64,000 nucleotides of DNA from Lewinellaceae bacterium (GCA_020636255.1 JACJYE010000009.1:186001-250000); one strand, 5' to 3'; numbered from the stretch's first letter, positions 53,974 to 62,227 are shown. Notes: generated from the letters alone by a model not told the origin. Numbers and translations are program-made.

Positions 53974-54519
53974 ATGATGAAAGAAAAGAGTCATATACAG
54001 GAAGAACTCGAAGGCTTGTCTCCTAAGCTGGCCCAGATGAAAACCGCAGGTATACAGCCGTTCCGCGTTCCGGAAGGTTATTTCGAGGGCCTGCCCGGCG
54101 ATGTGCTGCGCCGCATCCGCGCAGAAGAGGGCCTGGCCAGGGAAGAGGCGCCTGCCGCGCAGCCCGGTTGGCCTGAGCGCATCCGTCAGGCCCTGCATAT
54201 ACTGTTACGGCCCCGGTATGCCGTAGGCCTGGCATCAGCCGCAGTACTCGTTGCCGTGGGCCTTTATTTCTTCTGGCCTGCCCGGACAGCAGAGCCCGTA
54301 CAGCCTTTGGCCAATCTCAGCCAGGAAGAAATAGCAGCATTTATCACCACCAATATCGAATCCTTTGATATCGATATGATGGTGGAAGCATCGGTGATCA
54401 GCAATGAAGACGTTCCGGGGGTAGACCTGTTCCAGAGTTTAGACGACAAAGACCTGGGCCGCTACCTCGACCAATACCTGGAAGATATGAGCCTGGAAGA
54501 ACTGGATGAATTATTGTAA
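53974..54519 (+). CDS. Probable anti-sigma factor-like membrane protein
   Basis: 181 residues from ATG at 53974. A cytoplasmic N-terminal part contains PFRVPEGYFEGLPGDVLRRI, a motif found in Bacteroidota proteins encoded after ECF sigma genes. One transmembrane helix is at about 87-105 (VGLASAAVLVAVGLYFFWPA). The periplasmic C-terminus is acidic (LDQYLEDMSLEELDELL). A role in holding the sigma factor at the membrane is inferred from position and topology only; the classical zinc-binding anti-sigma motif is not present. Confidence 0.7.
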   Translation: MMKEKSHIQEELEGLSPKLAQMKTAGIQPFRVPEGYFEGLPGDVLRRIRAEEGLAREEAPAAQPGWPERIRQALHILLRPRYAVGLASAAVLVAVGLYFFWPARTAEPVQPLANLSQEEIAAFITTNIESFDIDMMVEASVISNEDVPGVDLFQSLDDKDLGRYLDQYLEDMSLEELDELL

Positions 54520-54537
54520 AACATTAAAGGGAAAACA

Positions 54538-55035
54538 ATGAACACGAAACGCTGGATGGCAATTATCATGGGGCTTCTGTTGGCTGCGCCGGCTTTCAGC
54601 CAGCTGTTCGACGACGAACCGGTGAAGGGCGAGGTAGGGTCGAAAATACAGGCTGCCCGCGTTGCCTATATCACACAACGGCTGGGCCTTACACCCGGAG
54701 AGTCGGAACGCTTCTGGGCCCTGAACAACGAGTTCGAAAGCGAACAGGACAAGATCAAGGCCAAATATAAAAGCGGGCAGGCCCTCGAAGCGATGACGGA
54801 TAAGGAGGTGGAACAATACCTCGATGGGCGTATGCAGATGGAGCAGGAACTGCTCAACCTCAAGCGCGATTATATACAGCGCTTTAAGGGCGTGCTCTCG
54901 CCGCGCAAGATCATCCTGTTCCAGAGAGCGGACAAGGAATTCCGCCTGGAGCTGTTGCGGCGCGTACAGGAAAGGCGCGATAATGCAAACCGGCCCTTCC
55001 GCAGGCCCGGCGCCGGCAATTTAAGGGGCAATTAG
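54538..55035 (+). CDS. Periplasmic Spy/CpxP-like protein
   Basis: 165 residues. Signal peptide MNTKRWMAIIMGLLLAAPAF ending SFSQ-like. The mature chain is helical and charged: AARVAYITQRLGLTPGESER with FWALNNEFESEQDKIKAKYK, and LLNLKRDYIQRFKGVLSPRK. The LGLTPGE and LSPRK helix-turn pattern recalls Spy/CpxP-type chaperones or metal-sensor-like proteins. The tail is Arg/Asn/Pro-rich. It follows the anti-sigma-like gene by 18 bases and ends at a strong hairpin. By analogy it may buffer misfolded proteins and feed back on the sigma factor. Confidence 0.75.
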   Translation: MNTKRWMAIIMGLLLAAPAFSQLFDDEPVKGEVGSKIQAARVAYITQRLGLTPGESERFWALNNEFESEQDKIKAKYKSGQALEAMTDKEVEQYLDGRMQMEQELLNLKRDYIQRFKGVLSPRKIILFQRADKEFRLELLRRVQERRDNANRPFRRPGAGNLRGN

Positions 55036-55036
55036 C

Positions 55037-55070
55037 CTGAGCGGGCATGGCCCGGGCCGTGCCCGCTCAG
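55037..55070 (+). terminator. Terminator hairpin of the sigma/Spy-like operon
   Basis: CTGAGCGGGCA (55037-55047) pairs perfectly with TGCCCGCTCAG (55060-55070). The loop contains another palindrome (GGCCCGGGCC). It begins immediately after the stop codon at 55035. Confidence 0.65.
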
Positions 55071-55139
55071 CCCAATTTATGGCGCAAAAAACGATATGAC
55101 AAAATTAACAAATAAGAAAAATTTAAAATAGTGATAATT

Positions 55140-55168
55140 TCTAACATATTAATTTGCAATATGTTAGA
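55140..55168. promoter_or_regulatory. 11-bp perfect inverted repeat upstream of the TPR gene
   Basis: TCTAACATATT (55140-55150) and AATATGTTAGA (55158-55168) flank AATTTGC. It is AT-rich with no T tail, about 115 bases before the TPR gene start, and unlike the terminators. A dimeric regulator site is the most natural reading. Confidence 0.5.
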
Positions 55169-55283
55169 TCAAAAACTACCATTCCCTTCCGTAAAGCTAC
55201 CGTTCCATTAATCATAGCCTGTTGAGGTAACGCAATGCGGCCTTTATGCGTATCTTTATTTTAAGAAAATCATACAGAGGCCT

Positions 55284-56693
55284 ATGCGTCCTATGAACAA
55301 TTTCAGGAACGACCCTGTGGTCAATCAATTGGTAGCAACCTACGAAGCGCAGTTCGGTGGGGGAGAGGAAGCCTACTTTGAAGCCAAGGCTTACCTGAAG
55401 ATCATAGAGTTCTACGAAAGAGACTTTCAATACGATAAAGCGCTGGAAGTGGCAGGGCATGCCATCGCACACCATTCCTATTCTGCGGAGTGTTACTCCC
55501 GCAAGGCCCAGCTGCTGATCGGCCTGGGCAAAGCCGATGAGGCACTGTCCGTCCTGGAGCAGGCGCAACTGTTTGCTCCTTCCGAACCCGAGGTCGCCCT
55601 GTTGCAGGCCGAAGCGCTGATCGCGCTGGAACGGATGGAAGAGGCCCATGCGATGCTGGAAGCCATGAAGGCCTGTGCAAATTCGGAACAGCTGAGCGAC
55701 ATCCTGCTGGTGGAGGCCCTGGCCTACGAGGTGGAAGAACAGCACGAACGCGTTTATTACACCCTGAAGGCCGCCATCGAAGCCGACCCCTCCAACGAAG
55801 AAGCCCTTGAACGTTTCGGTACCTGTATCGAGCTGTCGCGTAAGTATGAAGAAAGCGTCGCCTTTCACGAAGCACTGTTGGAGGATGACGCCTATCTGGC
55901 GCAGGCCTGGTTCAACCTTGGCCAGGCGCATGCCTACCTGGGGGACTACGACGAGGCCATACAGGCTTATGAGTACGCTTTCCTCTCCGATGAAAATATG
56001 GAAGAGGCCTACCGGGAGTGCGGCGCACTCTGTTTCGAGCTCAAGCAGTACAACAAGGCGCTGAAGTGCTACGAAGAACTACTTGAGAACTTCGATCCCG
56101 ATAGCGAGTTATTCATTTCGGTAGGCCAGTGTTATTTCCACCTCGGCAAATATCAGTCCGCCCTGGCCTTTTACTCCCGAGCCCTGCAATTCGACCCCCT
56201 AAATGACGAGCTGTTCTTTTACATGGGAGAATGTTATGCCATGGAAGAGGACCTGTCAACGGCCATCCATTTTTTCCAGAAGGCTATTCAAATAGAGGAT
56301 GGCCGGGAGGATTATCACGCGGCGCTGGGCCACGCTTATTATTATTGTGATGAGCTGGAAAAGGCTGAGGCCTGCTTCCGCCATGCGGTGGAGATCACTC
56401 CCGAAGATGGCCAGTACTGGGTGAAGTGGGCTGTTTTTCTGCTCGATACCGGCCGGCCTGATGAGGCGCTGGAGGTACTTGAAGAAGCAGAACTGGAAGC
56501 TGTCGGCCCCGAGTTGATGTATTGCCGGGCTGCCTGCCTGTTCTCATCCGGCAAGCGGCAGGAAGCTATTTACTGGCTCGGCGAGGCATTGCTGGAAGAT
56601 TTCACAGGGCACAGGCTGCTGTTCGATATCCTGCCTGCCCTGGCCGAAGACCCTGATGTGATCGCGCTGATCTCTACCTACAGCCTGGAGTAA
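55284..56693 (+). CDS. Tetratricopeptide repeat protein
   Basis: 469 residues with no signal peptide or membrane segment, so probably cytoplasmic. About a dozen TPR-like helix pairs run from about residue 30 to the end, e.g. AECYSRKAQLLIGLGKADEA, AQAWFNLGQAHAYLGDYDEA, SELFISVGQCYFHLGKYQSA and DYHAALGHAYYYCDELEKAE. It is strongly acidic (Glu-rich). TPR arrays serve as protein docking scaffolds; the partner is unknown. It is preceded by an inverted repeat (55140-55168) and converges with ppgK nine bases away. Confidence 0.9.
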   Translation: MRPMNNFRNDPVVNQLVATYEAQFGGGEEAYFEAKAYLKIIEFYERDFQYDKALEVAGHAIAHHSYSAECYSRKAQLLIGLGKADEALSVLEQAQLFAPSEPEVALLQAEALIALERMEEAHAMLEAMKACANSEQLSDILLVEALAYEVEEQHERVYYTLKAAIEADPSNEEALERFGTCIELSRKYEESVAFHEALLEDDAYLAQAWFNLGQAHAYLGDYDEAIQAYEYAFLSDENMEEAYRECGALCFELKQYNKALKCYEELLENFDPDSELFISVGQCYFHLGKYQSALAFYSRALQFDPLNDELFFYMGECYAMEEDLSTAIHFFQKAIQIEDGREDYHAALGHAYYYCDELEKAEACFRHAVEITPEDGQYWVKWAVFLLDTGRPDEALEVLEEAELEAVGPELMYCRAACLFSSGKRQEAIYWLGEALLEDFTGHRLLFDILPALAEDPDVIALISTYSLE

Positions 56694-56701
56694 ACAAGCG
56701 G

Positions 56702-57463
56702 TCAGGCCTTTCTGAATCGCTGATAGGCATAGGCCGCTGCTCCGATCGTCCCTGCAGCATTAAGCAGTTTGGCGGGCTTTACGGGGGTTTCCGTAGTGAT
56801 AAAGTTTTCGTATTTATCGAAGCGCTTGCTGACGCCGCCGCTGAGCAGGATCAGGTCGGGGTTGAACGTGCGGTCCAGGTGCGTCAGGTATTCGTTGAAG
56901 CGCTGCCCCCATTCTTCCCAGCTCAGGTTCTCTCTTTTTCGGGCGTTATTGGAGGCATAAGCTTCAGCTACGCTTTTTTGGCCTTCGAGGTAGATATGGC
57001 CCAGTTCTGTATTGGGCACCAGCCTGCCGTCGATGAAAAGAGCGGACCCAAGGCCCGAACCGACGGTAATCAGCAGTACGGTGCCTTCCACTCCTTTGCC
57101 GAGCCCGAAGCTCATTTCCGCCAGCCCTGCGGCATCGGCGTCGTTAAGCACTTCAACCGGGCATTTGGAGGCCAGAGAGAAGATCTCTATGATATTCTGG
57201 CCAATCCACTCCTTGCTGATATTGGCGGCCGAATACGCTATGCCTTTTTTTACGATAGAAGGAAAGCCACACCCAACCAGGCCTTTCCAGTTATGGGCGC
57301 GCACCAGCTCGGCGAAGGTTTTGGCCATGGCCTTAGGCGTAGAGGGTTCGGGCGTTTCCAGCCGGATGCGCTCGTTGAGCAGCTCACCCGTTTCGATATC
57401 CACCACTGCCCCCTTAATGCCTGAAGCTCCTACGTCAATGCCCAGTATGTGTCGTTCCTGCAT
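56702..57463 (-). CDS. ppgK: Polyphosphate glucokinase / ROK family sugar kinase
   Basis: 253 residues, the usual PpgK length. It opens ILGIDVGASGIKGAVVDIET (phosphate 1 motif), then GLVGCGFPSIVKKGIAYSAA, VEVLNDADAAGLAEMSFGLG with the catalytic Asp, LLITVGSGLGSALFIDGRLV and PNTELGHIYLEGQ (ELGH, in place of the CxCGxxGC zinc motif of other ROK enzymes). Such enzymes phosphorylate glucose with polyphosphate or ATP in the cytoplasm. The upstream region holds the hairpin repeat at 57475-57517. Confidence 0.9.
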   Translation of the reverse strand: MQERHILGIDVGASGIKGAVVDIETGELLNERIRLETPEPSTPKAMAKTFAELVRAHNWKGLVGCGFPSIVKKGIAYSAANISKEWIGQNIIEIFSLASKCPVEVLNDADAAGLAEMSFGLGKGVEGTVLLITVGSGLGSALFIDGRLVPNTELGHIYLEGQKSVAEAYASNNARKRENLSWEEWGQRFNEYLTHLDRTFNPDLILLSGGVSKRFDKYENFITTETPVKPAKLLNAAGTIGAAAYAYQRFRKA

Positions 57464-57474
57464 GAAAAACGGTA

Positions 57475-57517
57475 TTAAGTAGTGTCCAAAAGATAAGTTC
57501 GGAGAACTTATCTTTTG
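57475..57517 (-). terminator. Perfect 14-bp hairpin within a dispersed-repeat copy, after the PKD-cyclophilin gene
   Basis: CAAAAGATAAGTTC (57487-57500) pairs perfectly with 57504-57517 around GGA. The left flank reads TTAAGTAGTGTCC, the conserved half of the dispersed family. On the minus strand the stem runs into TCTTTTGG. It lies about 75 bases past the stop codon of the cyclophilin and just upstream of ppgK, so it probably terminates the former. Confidence 0.6.
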
Positions 57518-57592
57518 ATTATTACCAAACCAGAAAAAGAGCGTGCTTCAAAGCCCGTTCCTCCTGTACAGAGAGGGCCGGCCTGTACAGCT

Positions 57593-58480
57593 CTAGCGCA
57601 CGATGCTGATCTTCATACGCACATCCGCCAGGGGGCGGTTGCGGGGGTCGGCCGGCACCGCGGCGATCTTATCCAGCACATCCAGGCCTTCAACGACCTG
57701 TCCAAAAACCGTGTAGTCGCGGTCGAGGAAAGGCGTACCGCCTTTTTCGAGGTAGAGTTCCCGCTGTGCTTTGGAATAACGGAACCCTTTTTGTGCTTCG
57801 ATGCGGTTGAGCAGCTCTTCCGATGCCGGCTGCCCCTGGACGATGTAGAACTGCGAGCCGGAAGACCGCTTTTGCGGGTTTACGTTATCGCCCGTCCGCG
57901 CGGCAGCCAGGGCGCCTTTGATATGTATCAGTGAGTCTACGAACTCGGCCTCGACCGTATAACCTGGCCCGCCGGAGCCCAGCGGCTGCCCTGCGGTAGC
58001 ATTCCTGGAATCGGGGTCGCCGCCCTGTATCATGAATTGCTGGATAACGCGGTGGAACATCAGGCTGTCGAAGTAGCCCTCTTCTACCAGCCTGACGAAG
58101 TTGTCCTGGTGTTTGGGCGTGGCGTCATACAGCTGGATGAGCATAGAGCCGAATTCCGTTTCGAGCTCAACGAGGCAAGCTTTTGGAGGGTCAATCTGAA
58201 TATTTTTTTCCACGGTTTTTATTTTTCCTTTATCATTAGTGGCCTTTAACACGACGGTGTAAGGGCCTGATTTTTTATACCTGTGAGCAGGTTGGGCTTC
58301 AGTAGAGCTTTGCCCGTCGCCGAAATCCCAGAGGTAGGCCTGTGCCGTTTTGGAATATTCGAAACGGGTGGTGTCCAGGACGCGCAGCTCGCCTGTTACC
58401 GAGATCTGGGCCTGCAGGAGGCCAGAGCAGGCCACGCCTATAAAGAAAAGGCTTAGGCGGGCCATCAGCGTTAGCTTCAT
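57593..58480 (-). CDS. Exported cyclophilin-type peptidyl-prolyl isomerase with N-terminal PKD domain
   Basis: 295 residues from ATG at 58480 (MKLTLMARLSLFFIGVACSG), which gives a signal peptide; the frame opens at 58504. Residues about 25-95 are a PKD domain (AYLWDFGDGQSSTEAQPAHR, with WDFGDG and the closing YTVVLKATND). Residues about 105-295 are a cyclophilin: DNFVRLVEEGYFDSLMFHRV, FMIQGGDPDSRNATAGQPLG and SGSQFYIVQGQPAS cover the active-site Arg, Gln and Phe region. It is separated by 24 bases from the lipoprotein cyclophilin upstream, so the two form an operon. A role in folding exported proteins is likely. Confidence 0.92.
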   Translation of the reverse strand: MKLTLMARLSLFFIGVACSGLLQAQISVTGELRVLDTTRFEYSKTAQAYLWDFGDGQSSTEAQPAHRYKKSGPYTVVLKATNDKGKIKTVEKNIQIDPPKACLVELETEFGSMLIQLYDATPKHQDNFVRLVEEGYFDSLMFHRVIQQFMIQGGDPDSRNATAGQPLGSGGPGYTVEAEFVDSLIHIKGALAAARTGDNVNPQKRSSGSQFYIVQGQPASEELLNRIEAQKGFRYSKAQRELYLEKGGTPFLDRDYTVFGQVVEGLDVLDKIAAVPADPRNRPLADVRMKISIVR

Positions 58481-58504
58481 AAGATGAGCTTTTTTGTGAA
58501 ACAA

Positions 58505-59152
58505 TCAATTCAAAATGTGTATGGCCATCCTGATATCCTCTGTTGGCCGGTAGTCGTTGGGGTCAGTGGGCTGTGCGGCGATCTCGTTGAGCACGTCCAG
58601 CCCTTCAACTACCCTGCCAAAAACGGTATAGGAGCCGTCGAGCGGTGGATAGCCGCCTTTCTGCAGGTATTCCTGGATCTGTTCAGGGGTATATTTGATG
58701 CCGAGCTGTTCTTCGACCCTGCTGAGCAGGTCGCTGGTGAGGGGCTGGCCTTGAACAATGTAGAACTGAGAGCCGGACGACTCCTTGCCCGGGTTGACGT
58801 CGTCGGGCAGCCTTGCAGCGGCCAGGGCCCCGGTGACGTGGAGCTTGCCGAATTCGGGCTTGATGGTATAGTCGGGCCCGCCCTGGCCCAACGGCTGCCC
58901 GGGGGCTGCATTGCGGGAGTTGGGGTCGCCGCCCTGTATCATAAAGCCCTGGATGACGCGGTGGAACAGCAAGCTGTCATAATAGCCCTCCTTGGCCAGT
59001 TTGATGAAATTGTCGCGGTGCAGGGGCGTGTCGTCGAATAGTTCAACTTTCATCTGGCCGAATTTGGTATCGATAACGGCATAGGAAGGGCCTTTGGAAC
59101 CACACCCTGCCAGCAGCATTAACAAACCGGCGAATAATACGATATTTTTCAT
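58505..59152 (-). CDS. Lipoprotein cyclophilin-type peptidyl-prolyl isomerase
   Basis: 215 residues. The signal ends in a lipobox (LLMLLAGCGSKGP). The cyclophilin domain has DNFIKLAKEGYYDSLLFHRV, FMIQGGDPNSRNAAPGQPLG and SGSQFYIVQGQPLTSDLLSR, with the active-site Arg and Gln in place. It carries the insertion between QGQP and the closing VFGRVVEGLDVLNEIA that is common in Bacteroidota members. It is a tandem paralogue of the PKD-containing enzyme downstream. Both should act outside the inner membrane on folding of exported proteins. Confidence 0.93.
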   Translation of the reverse strand: MKNIVLFAGLLMLLAGCGSKGPSYAVIDTKFGQMKVELFDDTPLHRDNFIKLAKEGYYDSLLFHRVIQGFMIQGGDPNSRNAAPGQPLGQGGPDYTIKPEFGKLHVTGALAAARLPDDVNPGKESSGSQFYIVQGQPLTSDLLSRVEEQLGIKYTPEQIQEYLQKGGYPPLDGSYTVFGRVVEGLDVLNEIAAQPTDPNDYRPTEDIRMAIHILN

Positions 59153-59211
59153 TTTTCTGCTTTTATATGTTTTCCGCGCTTAGCGCTCAGCACAGTTAAT
59201 AGAACAAGCTC

Positions 59212-59562
59212 TCACTCCTCTTCCATCTCCCGGAAATACTGGATGGCCTTTTCCATGAGCAGTTTTTCCTGGCCTTCCATGCCTTTTACCTTGACAGGCC
59301 TGGCCATTTTGTAGTGTGGCCAACCATCGGCGTCGCGGCCTGCAAACTCGTAGAAGCCGTCGTAGCTGAGCAGCCGGCAGACCCCGATATGCATGAGGTC
59401 CTGTTTCTCTTCTTTGGTAAAAGAATCAGGCCAGCGCCCAAGCTCCTGAATGCCGATGAGGAACAGCACGGCGTTGAGGCCGGGTAGTTCGTCTCGCCCA
59501 AAAGCATCTTTGACGAGGTGGCGTATGCGAAGCCATTCATATTCCAGTTCCCACTCTTCCAT
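59212..59562 (-). CDS. Conserved small hypothetical protein
   Basis: 116 residues, acidic, no signal peptide or membrane helix. It starts MEEWELEYEWLRIRHLVKDA and includes LPGLNAVLFLIGIQELGRWP, KQDLMHIGVCRLLSYDGFYE and DGWPHYKMARPVKVKGMEGQ. The WPHY segment and the hydrophobic helix suggest a folded domain, but I do not recognise the family. It sits between XerD (upstream) and the cyclophilin pair. Its stop codon overlaps a dispersed-repeat fragment (AGAACAAGCTCTCA, 59201-59214). Confidence 0.72.
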   Translation of the reverse strand: MEEWELEYEWLRIRHLVKDAFGRDELPGLNAVLFLIGIQELGRWPDSFTKEEKQDLMHIGVCRLLSYDGFYEFAGRDADGWPHYKMARPVKVKGMEGQEKLLMEKAIQYFREMEEE

Positions 59563-59669
59563 GGCTCAGATTTTCGACATGCAAATATACCAGGATTTGT
59601 CAGAATTGGCAGAAAACTGGCAAAGGATAGCACGTTGAGCGCAGCGAGGCCCGATAGCCATCCATCCGT

Positions 59670-60590
59670 TCAATTGCCTTTCCGGTTTCGGGGGTGGAAG
59701 GCTATGATCGTCTCCCGGAGATAGTCCGTATCCAGGTGGGTATAGATCTCGGTGGTGATGATAGATTCGTGGCCCAGCATATCCTGCACGGCCCGCAGGT
59801 CGGCGCCGCCTTCGATGAGGTGGGTGGCGAAGGAGTGCCTGAAGGTGTGTGGGCTTACGTTTTTTGTGATGCCGGCCGCTGCCGCCGCTTCTTTGACGAG
59901 AAGGAAGACCATAACCCGGCTCAGGCCTTTGCCGCGCCGGTTGAGGAACAGGATATCTTCCTGCCCCCGCCGGATATTCATCAACCCCCGCCGCTCGCCG
60001 TCCAGGTAAAGCCGGATGTGTTTGATGGCCTCGGCCCCGATGGGGACGATGCGCTCCTTGTCGCCTTTGCCGACAACCTTGACGAAGCCGATGTCGAGGT
60101 ATAGATTGGACAGGCGCAGCTGGGTGAGTTCGCTGACGCGCAGGCCACAGGCGTAAAGGGTTTCGAGGATGGCCCGGTTGCGAGTGCCCTGTGGATGGCT
60201 CAGGTCGATGGCCGAGAGCATGCGTTGGATCTCGTCATAAGACAGCACTTCCGGTATCTTACGGCTCAGGCGTGGCGCGTCGACCATTTCGGTAGGGTCG
60301 GCCTCTACGATATTTTCCAGCAGCAGGTATTTGTAAAACGTCTTAAGGGCAGAGACCAGCCTCGACTGCGAGCGGGCTGCCAGGCCCAGTTCGTTCAGCC
60401 ATTTCAGGAAGTGCTCCAGGTGTTGCCCCCTGACTTCCTGGGGGGAAAGGGAATAGTTGTGGAGCGCCAGGAACTGCTGGAGCTTATCGAGGTCAGACAA
60501 ATAGGCATCCGCTGTATGGCCCGAGAGGGAGCGTTCCAGCAGCAGGTATGCTTTAAAACCATTGATGTAGGGCTGCCACTTCGCATTCAT
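59670..60590 (-). CDS. xerD: Site-specific tyrosine recombinase XerD
   Basis: 306 residues, normal XerC/D length. The N-terminal SAM-like domain (about 10-95) includes LSGHTADAYLSDLDKLQQFL. The catalytic residues are Arg in TLYACGLRVSELTQLRLSNL (about 152), Lys in VVGKGDKERIVPIG, His-x-x-Arg in SPHTFRHSFATHLIEGGADL, His in DMLGHESIITTEIYTHLDTD and the nucleophile Tyr in the same segment. XerC/XerD resolve chromosome dimers at dif during division. A Bacteroidota genome can carry several such recombinases, so XerD is favoured over a mobile-element integrase because no element is nearby. Confidence 0.9.
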   Translation of the reverse strand: MNAKWQPYINGFKAYLLLERSLSGHTADAYLSDLDKLQQFLALHNYSLSPQEVRGQHLEHFLKWLNELGLAARSQSRLVSALKTFYKYLLLENIVEADPTEMVDAPRLSRKIPEVLSYDEIQRMLSAIDLSHPQGTRNRAILETLYACGLRVSELTQLRLSNLYLDIGFVKVVGKGDKERIVPIGAEAIKHIRLYLDGERRGLMNIRRGQEDILFLNRRGKGLSRVMVFLLVKEAAAAAGITKNVSPHTFRHSFATHLIEGGADLRAVQDMLGHESIITTEIYTHLDTDYLRETIIAFHPRNRKGN

Positions 60591-60660
60591 TTGGGTAAAG
60601 TAAGAAAAATACAGGATGCACTCCTACCAGCGAGCCGCATTTTCAGGGCAATGAGAATGC

Positions 60661-60691
60661 GGCTCCAAACAAACTCTGAACACTACTTAGG
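60661..60691. repeat. Dispersed repeat copy joining both motif halves
   Basis: Read on the minus strand: TAAGTAGTGTTC directly followed by AGAGTTTGTTTGGAGCC. This single copy shows that the AGTGTTC and CTTGTTTGGAGGCC motifs belong to one repeat family. It lies about 70 bases upstream of xerD. Confidence 0.65.
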
Positions 60692-61175
60692 AGCGGTTAA
60701 TAAAATAATTTACCTTGGGAATGTGTCATATATTGCAGGTTGATTCAAAATTAAGTAATTGATTATCAATATAAATATTATCCTTTTTATCAAGGGATAT
60801 CAATTTTTTCATGTCACTAATTGTTGTATATTAGCCATGAGCGCTTGGTCTCAATGCTGGAAAGTATTAAATTAGCGGTGAATTATAACGCGAGAAAATT
60901 ACACCAGGCATTTATTGCTGAAAGTTTCCTGTGAGTATTCCCCTACCCCTCGCCATTGAGTGTATGCCTTTTGACGTTGTTTCGTAAGAGGAGCCGCCTT
61001 TGGTGAACACCCCAAACAATTACACAACCCTTCTTATTGGTTGAGTTCAAGCCGTGTGCCTGGTGGACCGGGCTTTTCAAGCAAAGGCAACAACAGGCAA
61101 CCACTGATAAGACAAAAGATATGCCGGTTTGGCAATTCGAAAGATATACAAGATTGTGCATATTTGTTTAATGTT

Positions 61176-61212
61176 GAGGGCCGGGGCGATTCGCCTCGGC
61201 TCTCGTTTTTTT
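61176..61212 (+). terminator. Strong terminator with no recognised gene upstream
   Basis: GAGGGCCGGGGCG (61176-61188) pairs with CGCCTCGGCTCTC (61192-61204), 13 pairs of which two are G-T, with an ATT loop, followed by GTTTTTTT on the plus strand. It has the form of an intrinsic terminator. Confidence 0.65.
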
Positions 61213-61664
61213 AAGTAGATATGTCACATCCTGTTTGCTGGAAGGCCATGCTCCTGCAGGTGTTTCGCAGCTTCTTTTATAATAAGTTGATTATCAGATA
61301 TTTGCATGTGTGTTTTACTGCTATTGCCCATATTGCAATTATAAAAGGTATTCAGCCCCGTCATCGCTGTAAAAAAAAGTCAAATCTTTTTTTGTGTAAT
61401 GTGATTACTTATATTATATTTGTACTTAATAGATTCTCCTTTCCCCCTCCAATTCAGATAATATGCACAACAAAGTAACTGTTTAGCATTCCTTGGCAGC
61501 GTAAACCTGCTTTAGGGCCTGAGGCCTTTACCTTGGCTAGGCAGTTACAAGATCAGGTAAGCGAAGTATGCACATACAGCGCTCTGTTCTCTTGTGAGGC
61601 AGTCTCTTTTATATGCATCTGTCGCTCCAGAGTCCCCTATCATAAAAGCGTTTTTTAGCATAGG

Positions 61665-61690
61665 CTTCAAAGTTGAGCTCAACTTTGAAG
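61665..61690. repeat. 26-bp perfect palindrome
   Basis: CTTCAAAGTTGAG (61665-61677) is followed directly by its exact reverse complement (61678-61690), with GAGCTC at the centre and no loop. It is isolated in the gene-poor region. It is a candidate operator or cruciform site and is not backed by a T run. Confidence 0.6.
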
Positions 61691-61762
61691 GTGGTAGCAT
61701 TTATGGTTAAGTTTCAACGATAGACTCTAACGATGACAAACATTTACAACAACACAACACAT

Positions 61763-61792
61763 CCCTATGCTGGCCGGAGCGCCGGCATAGGG
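61763..61792. repeat. 12-bp GC-rich hairpin in the gene-poor region
   Basis: CCCTATGCTGGC (61763-61774) pairs with GCCGGCATAGGG (61781-61792) with one G-T pair and a six-base loop. No T run follows. Confidence 0.45.
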
Positions 61793-62198
61793 TACAGCTC
61801 CCTCCCTCCTCCCTATGGCACATTCCATAAAACCAAAACAAGATCAATGCGGTGACTGAGTGCCATTGCAGCGCTCATTCAATTCAGGCATATAACAAAG
61901 CATGCTTGTTTCAGGCCGTTTTATGTGCGCCTTATAACAAGGTGTTTTCTGCCTATGGGCACCCGGAAAGCCGGGTAGCAGGTAGGAAAGGGGGCTTTGA
62001 GCGGGTACGCAATGGTGTTTCACCCTGTTGCTGCACGTGTAAACTGCATAAAAATGTCACAAATAATAAGAGTTGTTTAGATTTTTGTGTCAATCTGTGT
62101 TTTTATACACCTGATATACAGTTATTTATGATAAATTTGAAATTTATTTCTTAAATTTATTCATGTTATTTTTTTATAAAAAGAAAAACAGAATTACC

Positions 62199-62227
62199 TT
62201 TGAATCTCTGCAAAGAGAATACCTTTG
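62199..62227 (+). promoter_or_regulatory. Consensus Bacteroidota promoter for the choice-of-anchor A gene
   Basis: TTTG (62199-62202), 17 bases, then TACCTTTG (62220-62227). The upstream TTTG is itself the end of another TACCTTTG (62195-62202), so two -7-like boxes stand 25 bases apart. If used, transcription starts near 62235 and leaves a leader of about 600 bases before the ATG at 62841. Confidence 0.6.

Noticed and set aside
60943..62154. Short frames at 60943-61161 and 61852-62154 in the gene-poor region
   Set aside because: Cys-rich, no recognisable family, and the first lies antisense to the candidate RNA and its terminator.
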